Positions 50,906 to 59,577 are shown, counted from the stretch's first letter. The stretch: 64,000 nucleotides of DNA from Rhodococcus triatomae (GCF_014217785.1 NZ_CP048814.1:744001-808000); one strand, 5' to 3'. The notes: generated by a model from the sequence alone, not told the origin. Made by a program: numbers and translations.

Positions 50906-51754
50906 CTATCCGCCGGCGGCGACACGTCGGTAGCGCGAGATCGTCACCGACGCGGTGACCGGCAACGGTTCGGGGAGCCGCGCAACGGATTCGGCGAGTC
51001 CGGCCGGGGTGAGATGCCGTGCGGAGGGACCCATGCCCACCAGGTTCACGATGTCGTCGTGGCCGAGCCGCATGGTGTACTCGACGGTCCTGCGGTCGAC
51101 GGCGGTGAACCGCCCGGCCGTCGTCGCATCGAGGCGCTCGACCTTCCGATCGTCCACCTGCACCATCGCGAGCGCGCCCACCAGTTCCGCGAGGTGCCGT
51201 TCGGTGGGGCCGACCACGATCAGCTCGCCGCCCGGATCCAGAACCCGGTGGGTCTCGGCCGCGTTGCGGGGGGCGAACACACACAGCACGTGGCTGAGCG
51301 CACCGTCCCGCACCGGGAGGGCGCGCCAGGCGTCGGCGACGACGGCCCCGGCACGCGGATGCGACTTCGCGAGCCGTCGGGCGGCGAACTTCGACACGTC
51401 GAGCCCGATGCCGCGGGCGGACGTCGTCGCGTCCAGGACACCGGCCAGGTAGTGGCCGGTCCCCGCGCCGATCTCGAGGAGGCGGGGTGCGGGATCGTCC
51501 ATGCCGCCCACGGCTTCCGACAGTTCCGCGACGATGCCGTCGAAATGTCCTGCCGACAGGAAATTCGCACGGCACGAGATCATCTCGGCGCTGTCTCCCT
51601 CGAACTTGGTCGCGGCGCCGGTGAGGAGTGTGACGTACCCCTGCCGCGCGACGTCGAAGGTGTGCCCGCGCTCGCACACGACCGTGCCGTCCTCGAGGTC
51701 GACCGGGGCCGCGCACTGCGGGCAGGCCAGCAGATCGATCACCTCGGCGAGCAC
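50906..51754 (-). CDS. 23S rRNA (guanine-N1)-methyltransferase, RlmA/TlrB type
   Basis: 282-residue SAM-dependent methyltransferase. An N-terminal zinc finger (LLACPQCAAPVD and VVCERGHTFDVARQGYVTL) is followed by the SAM-binding domain LLEIGAGTGHYLAGVLDA, GIGLDVSKFAARRLAKSHPR and HVLCVFAPRNAAETHRVL. This architecture is specific to the RlmA family, which modifies G745 or G748 of 23S rRNA; the G748 form gives tylosin-type macrolide tolerance. Which G is modified cannot be told. GTG start at 51754 behind a leader hairpin. Confidence 0.9.
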   Translation of the reverse strand: MLAEVIDLLACPQCAAPVDLEDGTVVCERGHTFDVARQGYVTLLTGAATKFEGDSAEMISCRANFLSAGHFDGIVAELSEAVGGMDDPAPRLLEIGAGTGHYLAGVLDATTSARGIGLDVSKFAARRLAKSHPRAGAVVADAWRALPVRDGALSHVLCVFAPRNAAETHRVLDPGGELIVVGPTERHLAELVGALAMVQVDDRKVERLDATTAGRFTAVDRRTVEYTMRLGHDDIVNLVGMGPSARHLTPAGLAESVARLPEPLPVTASVTISRYRRVAAGG

Positions 51755-51767
51755 GGCACCCCCGCAC

Positions 51768-51790
51768 GGGAGTCCCGGAACCGGACTCCC
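51768..51790. other. 8-bp hairpin in the RlmA-type gene leader
   Basis: GGGAGTCC and GGACTCCC enclose a 7-nt loop 14 nt upstream of the GTG at 51754. It could influence translation or be part of a double terminator with the larger stem at 51802-51845. Confidence 0.4.
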
Positions 51791-51801
51791 CCGACAGGAG
51801 A

Positions 51802-51845
51802 CGACCCGGGCCCCGCGCCGGTGACGGCGAGCGGGGCCCGGGTCG
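51802..51845. terminator. Strong terminator downstream of the DUF3117 gene
   Basis: CGACCCGGGCCCCGC (51802-51816) and its complement (51831-51845) form a perfect 15-bp stem with a 14-nt loop, between the DUF3117 stop and the RlmA-type gene. Confidence 0.75.
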
Positions 51846-51863
51846 ACGAGATCTGTTCGGGCA

Positions 51864-52034
51864 TCACGAGCTGGTGACGGCCTTCAGTTCCTCTCCCAGC
51901 GCAGCGGCTTCGTCGGGGGTGAGTTCGACGACCAGCCGTCCACCACCCTCGAGCGGTACCCGCATGACGATTCCTCGCCCCTCTTTGGTTGCTTCGAGGG
52001 GACCGTCTCCGGTCCGGGGCTTCATGGCCGCCAT
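51864..52034 (-). CDS. DUF3117 small protein (Rv1211-like)
   Basis: 56-residue protein matching the very conserved actinobacterial DUF3117: MAAMKPRTGDGPLEATKEGR, then VMRVPLEGGGRLVVELTPDE and a short helical end. The ATG at 52034 is preferred over longer in-frame starts because the family begins exactly there. Function is unknown; it lies between tagA and the RlmA-type gene and is followed by a strong terminator. Confidence 0.92.
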   Translation of the reverse strand: MAAMKPRTGDGPLEATKEGRGIVMRVPLEGGGRLVVELTPDEAAALGEELKAVTSS

Positions 52035-52193
52035 CCTCTGCTCCCTCCAAATCTGCGCTGCGTGCTCGCGCCTCGACAATCGGTATCCTCACCGAGGGTC
52101 GGCGAGGCTCACCGCTCCATTCTTCCCTATCGGAGCCGAAACCGGGAACCTGACTCGGCTTCGCCGCTGCTCGGCGTGGTTTCGGGTGGCCCC

Positions 52194-52769
52194 TCAGCGT
52201 GCTCGGGGCACCCAGCATCCGGCGAGGTGATCGTCCACCATCCCGGTGGCCTGCATGAGCGCATATGCCGTGGTGGGGCCGACGAATCTGAAGCCACGAC
52301 GCTTGAGCTCCTTCGCCATCGCGGTGGACTCCGGGGTCACTGCGGGGACGTCGTCCATCAGGGCCGGGCGGGCCGGGCGCGCCGGTGGCGCGAACGACCA
52401 CAGCAGTGAGTCCAGGTCGGTGTCGGACAGGTCGAGCACTGCCCGCGCGTTGGACACCGCGGCCTCGATCTTCGCCCGGTTGCGGACGATGGACGCGTCC
52501 TGGAGGAGCCGCTCGACGTCGGCGGAACCGAACTCGGCCACCGTCTCGGGGACGAACCCGGCGAACGCCTTCCGGAACGCCTCCCGCTTGCGCAGGATCG
52601 TGATCCACGCCAGTCCGGACTGGAATGCTTCGAGTACGAGCCGCTCGTACAGGGCGGCCGTCCCGTGCACCGGCCGGCCCCACTCGTTGTCGTGATAGTC
52701 GCGGTAGATCGTCGATCCGGCGGTGTCCACGGCCCACGCACAGCGCACGGGCTCGGCGACCGCCGTCAT
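52194..52769 (-). CDS. tag: DNA-3-methyladenine glycosylase I
   Basis: 191-residue base-excision repair enzyme releasing 3-methyladenine. It has RCAWAVDTAGSTIYRDYHDN with EWGRPVHGTAALYERLVLEA at the start, the catalytic-pocket QSGLAWITILRKREAFR, and zinc ligands from the N-terminal Cys and His and the C-terminal MVDDHLAGCW. Length fits the family. The ATG overlaps the DivIVA-like stop (ATGA), so the two are translationally coupled. Confidence 0.95.
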   Translation of the reverse strand: MTAVAEPVRCAWAVDTAGSTIYRDYHDNEWGRPVHGTAALYERLVLEAFQSGLAWITILRKREAFRKAFAGFVPETVAEFGSADVERLLQDASIVRNRAKIEAAVSNARAVLDLSDTDLDSLLWSFAPPARPARPALMDDVPAVTPESTAMAKELKRRGFRFVGPTTAYALMQATGMVDDHLAGCWVPRAR

Positions 52770-53074
52770 CGCTCACCACCGGCGTCACTGCGTGAGCGCT
52801 CACGTTCCAACTGCTCGCGCAGCGAGTCGATCTCGGCACCGAGGCGTTCGAGTGCCCAGTCCACCTCGCTCTGCTTGTAGCCCCGCAGCGTCTGCTGGAA
52901 TCGCAGCGCCTGCACGTCCGCCCCCGTCACCTCACGCACCGGCAACTGGGTGGGAGTGGTGCCCGGCGGCAACGGCGCCAACTCCTCCGACCTGCCGAAC
53001 ACCGCGCTGGCGGCGAAGAACAGCATCGCACCCACCAGGACCATGACGACGAGATAGATCAGGGCAGTGAACAT
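52766..53074 (-). CDS. DivIVA-domain membrane protein (Rv1209-like)
   Basis: 102 residues. It has one N-terminal membrane helix (LIYLVVMVLVGAMLFFAASA), a short linker, and a DivIVA-like segment (FQQTLRGYKQSEVDWALERL) leading into a coiled coil (GAEIDSLREQLERERSRS). The membrane topology puts the coiled coil in the cytoplasm. It precedes tagA and follows the gpgS-folP2 genes behind a terminator. A role in polar growth is suggested only by the domain. Confidence 0.88.
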   Translation of the reverse strand: MFTALIYLVVMVLVGAMLFFAASAVFGRSEELAPLPPGTTPTQLPVREVTGADVQALRFQQTLRGYKQSEVDWALERLGAEIDSLREQLERERSRSDAGGER

Positions 53075-53102
53075 GACCCGATCCTGTCACGCCCTCCCGA
53101 CG

Positions 53103-53153
53103 GGGTGAAGGTGGCCTTCGGCCGGTCTGACGAGGCGAAGGCCACCTTCACCC
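53103..53153. terminator. 18-bp stem terminator between gpgS and the DivIVA-like gene
   Basis: GGGTGAAGGTGGCCTTCG (53103-53120) and its exact complement (53136-53153) with a 15-nt loop. GGTGAAGGCCACC-type palindromes of this kind recur in intergenic regions of related actinomycetes (recollection, not tested). Confidence 0.75.
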
Positions 53154-53195
53154 GGGTAGGGGCAGGGGGCGGGTGGGGATGGGGTGGGTTAGGGG
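53154..53195 (+). other. G-quadruplex-forming sequence after gpgS
   Basis: Eight G-tracts of three to five G within 42 nt, separated by 1-3 nt, on the plus strand. It lies directly between the gpgS stop and the 18-bp terminator stem. Since gpgS is on the minus strand, the G-rich strand is its template strand. Confidence 0.7.
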
Positions 53196-53202
53196 TGGCC
53201 GT

Positions 53203-54168
53203 TCAGGCGCGGACGGTGTTCATCGGGGGACGGTCGGTGAGTTCGACCTCGCTACTGACCGGGCGGAACGATTCTCCGTCGACGACGAACTGGGTCAGCC
53301 CGTCGCCGGTGTCGGGGATTCCGCAACGGCGCAGCATGGTGCCGATGATCTGCCGGCTCATCACCCCGAGCTCGGACAACGGGCGGTTCCGATGCTTGCG
53401 CACACCCAGATTCACCTGGCCGATGGCACCGAGACCGAGACGGTCGTAGGTGTCGAGGAGCAGACCGATCTCCACTCCGTAGCCGGGCGCGAACGGGACC
53501 GCCGACAACAGTTCACGGGTTCCGGCGTACTCGCCGCCCAGCGGCTGGACGACGTTGGTCAGTTCGGGCCGGAGCGCCGCGAGCAGAGGCCGGGCGACGA
53601 GTTCGGTGACCCGGCCGCCACCGTGCGCCTCCTCGGCACCGCTGAGCCGCAGCGGACGGCGATAGTAGCCCTTCACGAGGTGGATCCCGTCGGCCAGGAG
53701 CAGCGGGCCCAGCAACTTGGGCACGAACGCCGGATCCGGTTCCACCAGGTCCGAGTCCACGAAGGCGATGAGGTCCCCGGTGCTGGCGGCCACCGCGCGC
53801 CACAGCACCTCCCCCTTGCCCGCCACCGGCGAGATCGAGGGCACCGCCTGCTCCCGGCTGACCACCGTCGCGCCGGCTGCCCGGGCCCGCTCGGCGGTGC
53901 GATCCGTCGAGCCGGAGTCGAGCACGATCAGTTCGTCGACGAGACCACCGAGCAGGGGGCGGATGGTGTCGACCACCGCTCCCACCGTGTCCTCCTCGTC
54001 GAGGGCGGGCAGGACGACCGAGACCGTCCGGCCGTTCTTGGCCCGCTCGAGTTCGTCGATACTCCACGACGGCTGATCCCAGCTGTTCGCCTCCGCCCAC
54101 GACGACGTGGTCGCCGCTCCGGACGGGACGTTCCGGGTACCCACTGCGGGGCTTCCTGCGATGGTCAT
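53203..54168 (-). CDS. gpgS: Glucosyl-3-phosphoglycerate synthase
   Basis: 321-residue GT81 enzyme that transfers glucose from NDP-glucose to 3-phosphoglycerate, the first step of methylglucose lipopolysaccharide synthesis. It has SVVLPALDEEDTVGAVVDTI, LIVLDSGSTDRTAERARAAG with nucleotide and Mg binding, the loop VAGKGEVLWRAVAAS, FVDSDLVEPDP and the acceptor site QPLGGEYAGTRELL. The ATG at 54168 overlaps the folP2 stop (ATGA). The folP2-gpgS order is as in M. tuberculosis Rv1207-Rv1208. Confidence 0.94.
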   Translation of the reverse strand: MTIAGSPAVGTRNVPSGAATTSSWAEANSWDQPSWSIDELERAKNGRTVSVVLPALDEEDTVGAVVDTIRPLLGGLVDELIVLDSGSTDRTAERARAAGATVVSREQAVPSISPVAGKGEVLWRAVAASTGDLIAFVDSDLVEPDPAFVPKLLGPLLLADGIHLVKGYYRRPLRLSGAEEAHGGGRVTELVARPLLAALRPELTNVVQPLGGEYAGTRELLSAVPFAPGYGVEIGLLLDTYDRLGLGAIGQVNLGVRKHRNRPLSELGVMSRQIIGTMLRRCGIPDTGDGLTQFVVDGESFRPVSSEVELTDRPPMNTVRA

Positions 54169-55058
54169 GCCAAACCCCTCACCGTTCGGGTGGGCGCGCG
54201 CGTTCCTTCGATGGCGGCCACCATGTCGACCACCCGACGCGTCGATGCCACTTCGTGGACGCGGAAGACTCGGGCGCCCCGAGCTGCGGCCAATGCTGTC
54301 GCTGCCAATGTTCCCTCCAAGCGCTCGTCGAGACCCACACCCAGAGTTTCCCCGATAAAATCCTTGTTGCTCAGTGCCATCAGGACTGGCCATCCGGTGT
54401 TTACAAGATCGTCCACTCGCCGCAACAACTCGAGCCCGTGGAAGGTGTTCTTGCCGAAATCGTGGGTCGGATCGACCAGAATCGAGTCGGCCGCCACACC
54501 TGCCCGCACGGCATTCTCGGCCGCCGAGACGACCTCGCCGACGACGTCGGCCACCACGTCGGTGTAGCGCACCCGAAACGGCCGCGTCCGCGGAACGGCT
54601 CCTCCGGTGTGGGAACAGACGATGCCGGCTCCGGCCTCGGCCGCCACCGACACGAGTTCGGGGTCCGCTCCGGCCCACGTGTCGTTCACGAGATCCGCGC
54701 CCTCCGCACACGCCTTGCCGGCGACCTCACCGCGCCAGGTGTCCACACTGATCAGCAGATCGGGATAGCGCGCCCGGATGGCGGCCACGAACGGCACCAC
54801 CCGGCGGATCTCCTCCGCCGCGTCGACCTCGGCGCCCGGCCCGGCCTTGACCCCGCCGATGTCGACCAGATCGGCACCTTCGCGCACGGCACGGTCGACG
54901 GCTTCCATCGCCGCGTCGTCGGAGAACGTGGCGCCCCGGTCGTAGAACGAATCCGGGGTGCGGTTGACGATCGCCATGACGAGGGCACGGTCGACCGCGA
55001 CCGGACGCCCGCAGAGCGTCGCCGACGGGCCTTCACCGGGGGTAGCCATGGGACCCAT
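54165..55058 (-). CDS. folP2: Dihydropteroate synthase-like protein FolP2
   Basis: 297-residue TIM barrel. It has VMAIVNRTPDSFYDRGATFS (the DHPS loop 1 signature), LVDIGGVKAGPGAEVDAAEE, ISVDTWRGEVAGKACAEGAD, VDPTHDFGKNTFHGLELLRR and LMALSNKDFIGETLGV. The canonical DHPS reads GGESTRPG in the second motif, and here it is GGVKAGPGAEV. This variant is typical of FolP2, which in mycobacteria lacks measurable DHPS activity and sits beside gpgS. Start ATG 55058, or the ATG at 55049. Confidence 0.92.
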   Translation of the reverse strand: MGPMATPGEGPSATLCGRPVAVDRALVMAIVNRTPDSFYDRGATFSDDAAMEAVDRAVREGADLVDIGGVKAGPGAEVDAAEEIRRVVPFVAAIRARYPDLLISVDTWRGEVAGKACAEGADLVNDTWAGADPELVSVAAEAGAGIVCSHTGGAVPRTRPFRVRYTDVVADVVGEVVSAAENAVRAGVAADSILVDPTHDFGKNTFHGLELLRRVDDLVNTGWPVLMALSNKDFIGETLGVGLDERLEGTLAATALAAARGARVFRVHEVASTRRVVDMVAAIEGTRAPTRTVRGLA

Positions 55059-55127
55059 AGTGGCACGCACGCGGAAAACCCCTCCGGACCAGCTCCGGCG
55101 GAACCGACCGGGAGAGCTGCTCGGCAT

Positions 55128-55177
55128 TTCCGGATCCGCTCGGCGAATCGGGCCCGACTCGCCGAGCGGATCCGGAA
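55128..55177. terminator. 19-bp stem terminator after fadD6
   Basis: TTCCGGATCCGCTCGGCGA (55128-55146) and its complement (55159-55177). The 12-nt loop itself contains the palindrome TCGGGCCCGA, so the whole 50 nt can fold as one long stem. Confidence 0.8.
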
Positions 55178-55256
55178 GGCGTGCGCGGATGGTCCGTACC
55201 GATGACCGCCCGGCTATGCCCTCGCGGCCGTGCGACAGTGTCGGCCGGGCAACGGT

Positions 55257-57032
55257 TCAGCCGCGCGGCACCGCTCCCCCGGCGACCTCGTCGACGTATC
55301 CGTCGTACGACTCCCGGTACCCGCCCTCACGGCCGGCGAGGACGTGCAGCCGGCCCGGCTCGGAGACGTCGAAGCCCTCGTTGCGCAGTTCGACCTTGCG
55401 GCTCTTGAATGTCGACGTCTGCTCGAGCGAATCGACGATCCGGACGAACAGCGGGACCGCGTAGGACGGGAGCCGCCCGTAGAGGAACTCGGCGACGCCG
55501 GCGCCGTCGAAGTCGTGACCCTCGCGCAGCTTCACCGCCGCCATCCCGGCGCGCCCGTCCGTGCCCGGAACCGATACGCCGTAGACGACGACGTTCTCGA
55601 CCGCCGGGTGCGCACCCAGGGCCCCTTCCACCTCGGTCGTCGCGACGTTCTCGCCCTTCCACCGGAAGGTGTCACCGAGCCGGTCCACGAAGGCGACGTG
55701 CATGAACCCCTGCTTGCGCACCAGGTCACCGGTGTCGAACCAGCAGTCGCCGTCGGCGAACGCGTCGCGTACCAGCTTCTTGTCGGTGGCCTTCTCGTCG
55801 GTGTACCCGTCGAACGGGGCCCGGTCGGTGATCTTCGACAGCAGCAGGCCGACGTCGCCCTTTCCGACCTTGCGCAACCGGCCGTCCGCGCGACGCTTCG
55901 GGGCTCCCGTGTCCTCGTCGTACTCGACGACGGCGTGCGGCAGCGGACAGATACCCGCCGTCTTCTCCACGTCGAGGGCGTTGATGAAGGCGATGTTGCA
56001 CTCGCTGGCGCCGTAGAACTCCGCGACCCGATCGATCCCGAACCGCTCGGTGAACTCCGTCCACAGCTCCGGCCGCAGGCCGTTGCCGACCATGAGGCGG
56101 ATCGAGTTGTCCGCGTCGGTGGGCCGTTCGGGCTGGTTGAGCAGGTAGCGGCACAACTCGCCGATGTAGGTGAACGCGGTGGCCTGGTTGCGGGCCGCGT
56201 CGTCCCAGAACTTGGATGCGGAGAACTGGCGGCCCAGCGCGAACGTCGCGCCCGAGGACAGCACCGAGGACAGGGAGACCGTGAGTGCGTTGTTGTGGTA
56301 CAGCGGCAGGCAGACGTACAGGACGTCGTCGCGGCGGAGGCGCACGCCGAGCGCGCCGAGTCCGGACATCGACTTGAGCCAGCGGAAGTGGCTCATCAGG
56401 CTCGCCTTCGGAAGCCCGGTGGTTCCGGAGGTGAAGATGTAGAAGGCGTTCTCCTTCGCCTGGATCTGCGCGGTCACCTGCGGGTCCGCGTCACTCGCGT
56501 CGAGAGCCAGCTTCTCCAGATCACCCAGGGGCAGGACGGTGGTCCCCGTCGGCGGCTCGTCGAGTGAGTCGAGCGCCTCGGAGCAGTCCTCGGCCACCAC
56601 GAGCACGGCGGCGTCGAGCAGGCCGATGCTGTGCCCGAGGACCGACCCACGCTGGTTGTGGTTGAGCATGCCCGCTGCGGCACCGAGCTTGACCGCGGCC
56701 AGGGCGAGCAGCAACGTCTCCGGGGCGTTCTTGCCGAGGATGCCGACCACGCCACCGCGACGGACCCCGGCGCCCTCGAGGACGTGCGCATACCGGTTGA
56801 CCTTCGCGTTGGCGTCGGCGTAGCTCAGTGACTCGCCTTCGAAACGCAGGAATGCGCGGGTCGGTTGCTGCGCCGCCACCCGCTGGAAGATGTGCCCGAT
56901 CGACTCCTGCGCGGTCGGCTTGCGCAGCAGGCCCAGGACTCCCCGCCCGAGGCTGGGCAGATCCCGTGCCATGCTCGGCAGACCGCGGACGACATCGGCC
57001 ACGCCGACAGTGGAACGTGCATCAGAACCCAT
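55257..57032 (-). CDS. fadD6: Long/very-long-chain acyl-CoA synthetase FadD6
   Basis: 591-residue ANL enzyme of the FATP branch, activating fatty acids to acyl-CoA. It has the P-loop IFTSGTTGLPKASLMSHFR near residue 208, A5 AEFYGASECN, A7 DGDCWFDTGDLVRKQGFMHV, the hinge RLGDTFRWKGENVATTEVE and the C-terminal Lys in STFKSRKVELRNEG. All motifs that are missing in the truncated homologue at 732-1907 are intact here. ATG at 57032 with GGGGAGA 7 nt upstream; a strong stem-loop follows the gene. Confidence 0.93.
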   Translation of the reverse strand: MGSDARSTVGVADVVRGLPSMARDLPSLGRGVLGLLRKPTAQESIGHIFQRVAAQQPTRAFLRFEGESLSYADANAKVNRYAHVLEGAGVRRGGVVGILGKNAPETLLLALAAVKLGAAAGMLNHNQRGSVLGHSIGLLDAAVLVVAEDCSEALDSLDEPPTGTTVLPLGDLEKLALDASDADPQVTAQIQAKENAFYIFTSGTTGLPKASLMSHFRWLKSMSGLGALGVRLRRDDVLYVCLPLYHNNALTVSLSSVLSSGATFALGRQFSASKFWDDAARNQATAFTYIGELCRYLLNQPERPTDADNSIRLMVGNGLRPELWTEFTERFGIDRVAEFYGASECNIAFINALDVEKTAGICPLPHAVVEYDEDTGAPKRRADGRLRKVGKGDVGLLLSKITDRAPFDGYTDEKATDKKLVRDAFADGDCWFDTGDLVRKQGFMHVAFVDRLGDTFRWKGENVATTEVEGALGAHPAVENVVVYGVSVPGTDGRAGMAAVKLREGHDFDGAGVAEFLYGRLPSYAVPLFVRIVDSLEQTSTFKSRKVELRNEGFDVSEPGRLHVLAGREGGYRESYDGYVDEVAGGAVPRG

Positions 57033-57113
57033 GTGTCTTCTCCCCTGGAAATGCTCGGATCGCGCGAACGGCAGTATGAGTGCCGTCACCTTACTGCACG
57101 GTAGCAACGCCCG

Positions 57114-57671
57114 TCACGAGGCCGGTGGGACCTCGAGTGGAGTCACACAGGCGTCCAGCGCCTCCTGCACAGTGGTCACCACGATCAACCGGTCGAGGGC
57201 CCCGTTCGCGACGAATCCGCCGGCACGCAGTCCGTCCAGCCACTCGAGCAATCCGTAGTAGTGCCCCACCGGATCGAGCAGCACCACCGGCTTCGCGTGC
57301 ATCCCCAGGTATCCGGCCGTCCACGCCTCGAACATCTCCTCGAGGGTGCCGATGCCACCGGGCAGGGTGACGAATGCATCGGCCCGGTCCTCCATCACCT
57401 TCTTGCGCTCGCGCATCGTGTCGGTGACGATCAACTCGTCGGCGTCGACATCTGCCATCTCTCTGTGCACCAACGCTTTCGGGATCACCCCCACCGTGTT
57501 CCCGCCGGCACCACGAGTGGCGGTCGCCACCGCACCCATCATCGAGACGTTGCCGCCGCCGGAGACGAGTTGCCACCCGCGCGCACCGATCTCGGTGCCC
57601 AGATCGGCCGCGAGACGCAGGTAGTCGGACCCGACGGGCCCGGACGCGCAGTACACACACACCGAGGTCAC
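57114..57671 (-). CDS. LOG-family protein (cytokinin riboside 5'-monophosphate phosphoribohydrolase type, Rv1205-like)
   Basis: 185-residue Rossmann-fold hydrolase. It has VCVYCASGPVGSDYLRLAAD, the phosphate-binding VSGGGNVSMMGAVATATRGA, and the catalytic segment TMRERKKVMEDRADAF followed by LPGGIGTLEEMFEAW. Enzymes with this motif release adenine-type bases from nucleoside monophosphates; in M. tuberculosis Rv1205 makes cytokinins. The GTG at 57671 overlaps the stop of the second LOG gene. Confidence 0.92.
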   Translation of the reverse strand: MTSVCVYCASGPVGSDYLRLAADLGTEIGARGWQLVSGGGNVSMMGAVATATRGAGGNTVGVIPKALVHREMADVDADELIVTDTMRERKKVMEDRADAFVTLPGGIGTLEEMFEAWTAGYLGMHAKPVVLLDPVGHYYGLLEWLDGLRAGGFVANGALDRLIVVTTVQEALDACVTPLEVPPAS

Positions 57672-58471
57672 CAGGCGTCCTCCGTTCCGGTGAGCGCGGC
57701 CTCGTCGACGCCGCGCTGCGATTCGACGACGATGCGCACGGCCTCGTCGACATCGTCGGTGACATGGATGAGTTCGATGTCCCCCGCCGAAATCTTGCCG
57801 CTGCCGAGAAGCGAATTCCGCAGCCACTCGACCAGGCCCGACCAGTACTCGGTCCCGAGGAGGACGATGGGAAATCGGGTGACCTTCCGGGTCTGGACGA
57901 GGGTCAGTGCCTCGAACAACTCGTCGAGAGTGCCGAACCCACCCGGCAGGCAGATGAATGCCTGGGAGTACTTGACGAACATCGTCTTCCTGGCGAAGAA
58001 GTACCGGAAGTTGATCCCGAGATCCACCCACTCGTTGAGTCCCTGTTCGAAGGGCAACTCGATACCGAGGCCGATGGAGTAGCCCTGCGCCTCGCACGCA
58101 CCGCGGTTGGCGGCCTCCATGACCCCCGGGCCGCCCCCGGTGATGACGGCGAATCCGGCGCGGGCCAGTGCACTGCCGAGCGCCCGGGCGGTGTCGTACT
58201 CGGCATGTCCCTCCGGCGTCCGGGCCGAGCCGAACACACTCACCGCACGCGGCACCTCGGCCAGGGCACCGAACCCCTCGACGAACTCGCTCTGGATCCG
58301 CAGTACCCGCCACGGGTCGGTGTGCACCCAGTCGCTCGACCCGCGTTCGTCGAGCAACCGCTCGTCGGTGGTGGAGCCGTCTCGCCGCGATCCTCGTAGC
58401 TGGACCGGCCCGCGGTGCCGCACGGCGCCCGCCTTCCGGCCGCCCACGGGTCTGTTCTTCTCGGGTGCCAT
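57668..58471 (-). CDS. LOG-family protein, TIGR00730-type paralogue
   Basis: 267-residue relative with a 60-residue basic N-terminal extension. The core reads VSVFGSARTPEGHAEYDTAR, VITGGGPGVMEAANRGACEA and the catalytic ARKTMFVKYSQAFICLPGGF, with GTLDELFEALTLVQTRKV. This is the larger class often annotated as lysine decarboxylase, a wrong label, with nucleotide phosphoribohydrolase activity. TAGCCT lies 6 nt before the ATG at 58471 (leaderless), so this is the first gene of a two-gene LOG operon. Confidence 0.92.
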   Translation of the reverse strand: MAPEKNRPVGGRKAGAVRHRGPVQLRGSRRDGSTTDERLLDERGSSDWVHTDPWRVLRIQSEFVEGFGALAEVPRAVSVFGSARTPEGHAEYDTARALGSALARAGFAVITGGGPGVMEAANRGACEAQGYSIGLGIELPFEQGLNEWVDLGINFRYFFARKTMFVKYSQAFICLPGGFGTLDELFEALTLVQTRKVTRFPIVLLGTEYWSGLVEWLRNSLLGSGKISAGDIELIHVTDDVDEAVRIVVESQRGVDEAALTGTEDAW

Positions 58472-58477
58472 GACACC

Positions 58478-58483
58478 AGGCTA
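58478..58483 (-). promoter_or_regulatory. Putative -10 element (TAGCCT) for leaderless LOG operon
   Basis: TAGCCT on the minus strand ends 6 nt before the ATG at 58471. Confidence 0.5.
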
Positions 58484-58499
58484 TCCGCCGGCCTCGCAC

Positions 58500-59570
58500 T
58501 CAGGCCGTGAGAAAACTCCGCAGGACGTCGGCGACGGCGGTGATCTGCGCGACGGGCACGTGCTCGTCGCGCTTGTGCGCCAGGTTCGGGTCGCCCGGCC
58601 CGTAGTTGACGGCCGGGATTCCCAGTGCCGAGAAGCGCGAGACGTCCGTCCATCCGTACTTGGCGCGGAACTGCCCACCCGCGGCGTCGACGAGTGCGGC
58701 CGCCGCGGGATGCGCGAGACCGGGCAGCGCTCCCGGCGACAGATCGGTGACCTCGAACCCCAGGTCGAGGCCGTCGAAGACCTCCCGCACGTGATCGACG
58801 GCCTGTTCGGTGCTGCGATCCGGCGCGAACCGGAAGTTGACGTCGATCTCGGCCTCGTCCGGCACCACATTGCCCGCGACTCCGCCCGACATCCGCACCG
58901 CGGACAGCCCCTCCCGATACACGCAGCCGTCGATGTCCACCGAACGCGCACGATATCCGGACAGCCGGTCCAGTACGGGACCGAACTTGTGGATCGCGTT
59001 GTCTCCCAACCATGATCGCGCAGAGTGTGCTCGGGTACCGGAGGTGGCGAGACGCACCCGCAGCGTGCCCTGACAGCCGGCCTCGATCAGCCCGCCCGTC
59101 GGCTCCCCGAGAATCGCGACGTCGCCGCGCAGCCACTCCGGAAGTTCCCGCTCGATGCGGCCGAGGCCGTTGTGCACGGCCGCGATCTCCTCGCAGTCGT
59201 AGAACACGAGGGTCAGGTCGTGCGCGGGCTCGGCGATCGTGGCCGCCAGATGCAGGAAGACCGCATCGCCGGACTTCATGTCGACCGTTCCGCAGCCGTA
59301 CATCAGGTCGCCCTCGCGCCGGGACGGCACGTTGTCGGCAATCGGCACGGTGTCCAGGTGCCCTGCCAGGACGACTCGGCTCGGCAGGCCCCGGTCGGTC
59401 CTGGCCAGCACGGCATTCCCGTTGCGGACCACCTCGAAGCCGTCGGTCTGGGTGCGCAGCGCCGATTCGACCAGGTCCGCCAGGCGCTGCTCCTCCCGCG
59501 AGACACTCGGAACGTCCACGAGCGCGGCGGTGAGATCGATCGGATCGGCATGCAGGTCGAGTGCGGTCAC
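58500..59570 (-). CDS. dapE: Succinyl-diaminopimelate desuccinylase
   Basis: 356-residue dinuclear zinc peptidase (M20) that hydrolyses N-succinyl-LL-diaminopimelate in lysine and peptidoglycan-precursor synthesis. Zinc ligands are visible: His/Asp in [14 protein letters not shown], Asp in [14 protein letters not shown], Glu-Glu in [15 protein letters not shown], Glu in AILGEPTGG and the final His in [12 protein letters not shown]. The GTG at 59570 has TACCCT 7 nt before it. Divergent from dapD, the preceding pathway partner, across 60 bp. Confidence 0.94.
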   Translation of the reverse strand: MTALDLHADPIDLTAALVDVPSVSREEQRLADLVESALRTQTDGFEVVRNGNAVLARTDRGLPSRVVLAGHLDTVPIADNVPSRREGDLMYGCGTVDMKSGDAVFLHLAATIAEPAHDLTLVFYDCEEIAAVHNGLGRIERELPEWLRGDVAILGEPTGGLIEAGCQGTLRVRLATSGTRAHSARSWLGDNAIHKFGPVLDRLSGYRARSVDIDGCVYREGLSAVRMSGGVAGNVVPDEAEIDVNFRFAPDRSTEQAVDHVREVFDGLDLGFEVTDLSPGALPGLAHPAAAALVDAAGGQFRAKYGWTDVSRFSALGIPAVNYGPGDPNLAHKRDEHVPVAQITAVADVLRSFLTA

Positions 59571-59577
59571 GACGTCC

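Noticed and set aside
54165-55058. Functional dihydropteroate synthase (sulfonamide target)
   Set aside because: The second motif deviates from GGESTRPG and the gene is linked to gpgS, as for the mycobacterial FolP2 without DHPS activity.
57114-58471. Lysine decarboxylase annotation for the LOG-family genes
   Set aside because: The PGGxGTxxE motif marks nucleotide phosphoribohydrolases, and no PLP-binding features are present.
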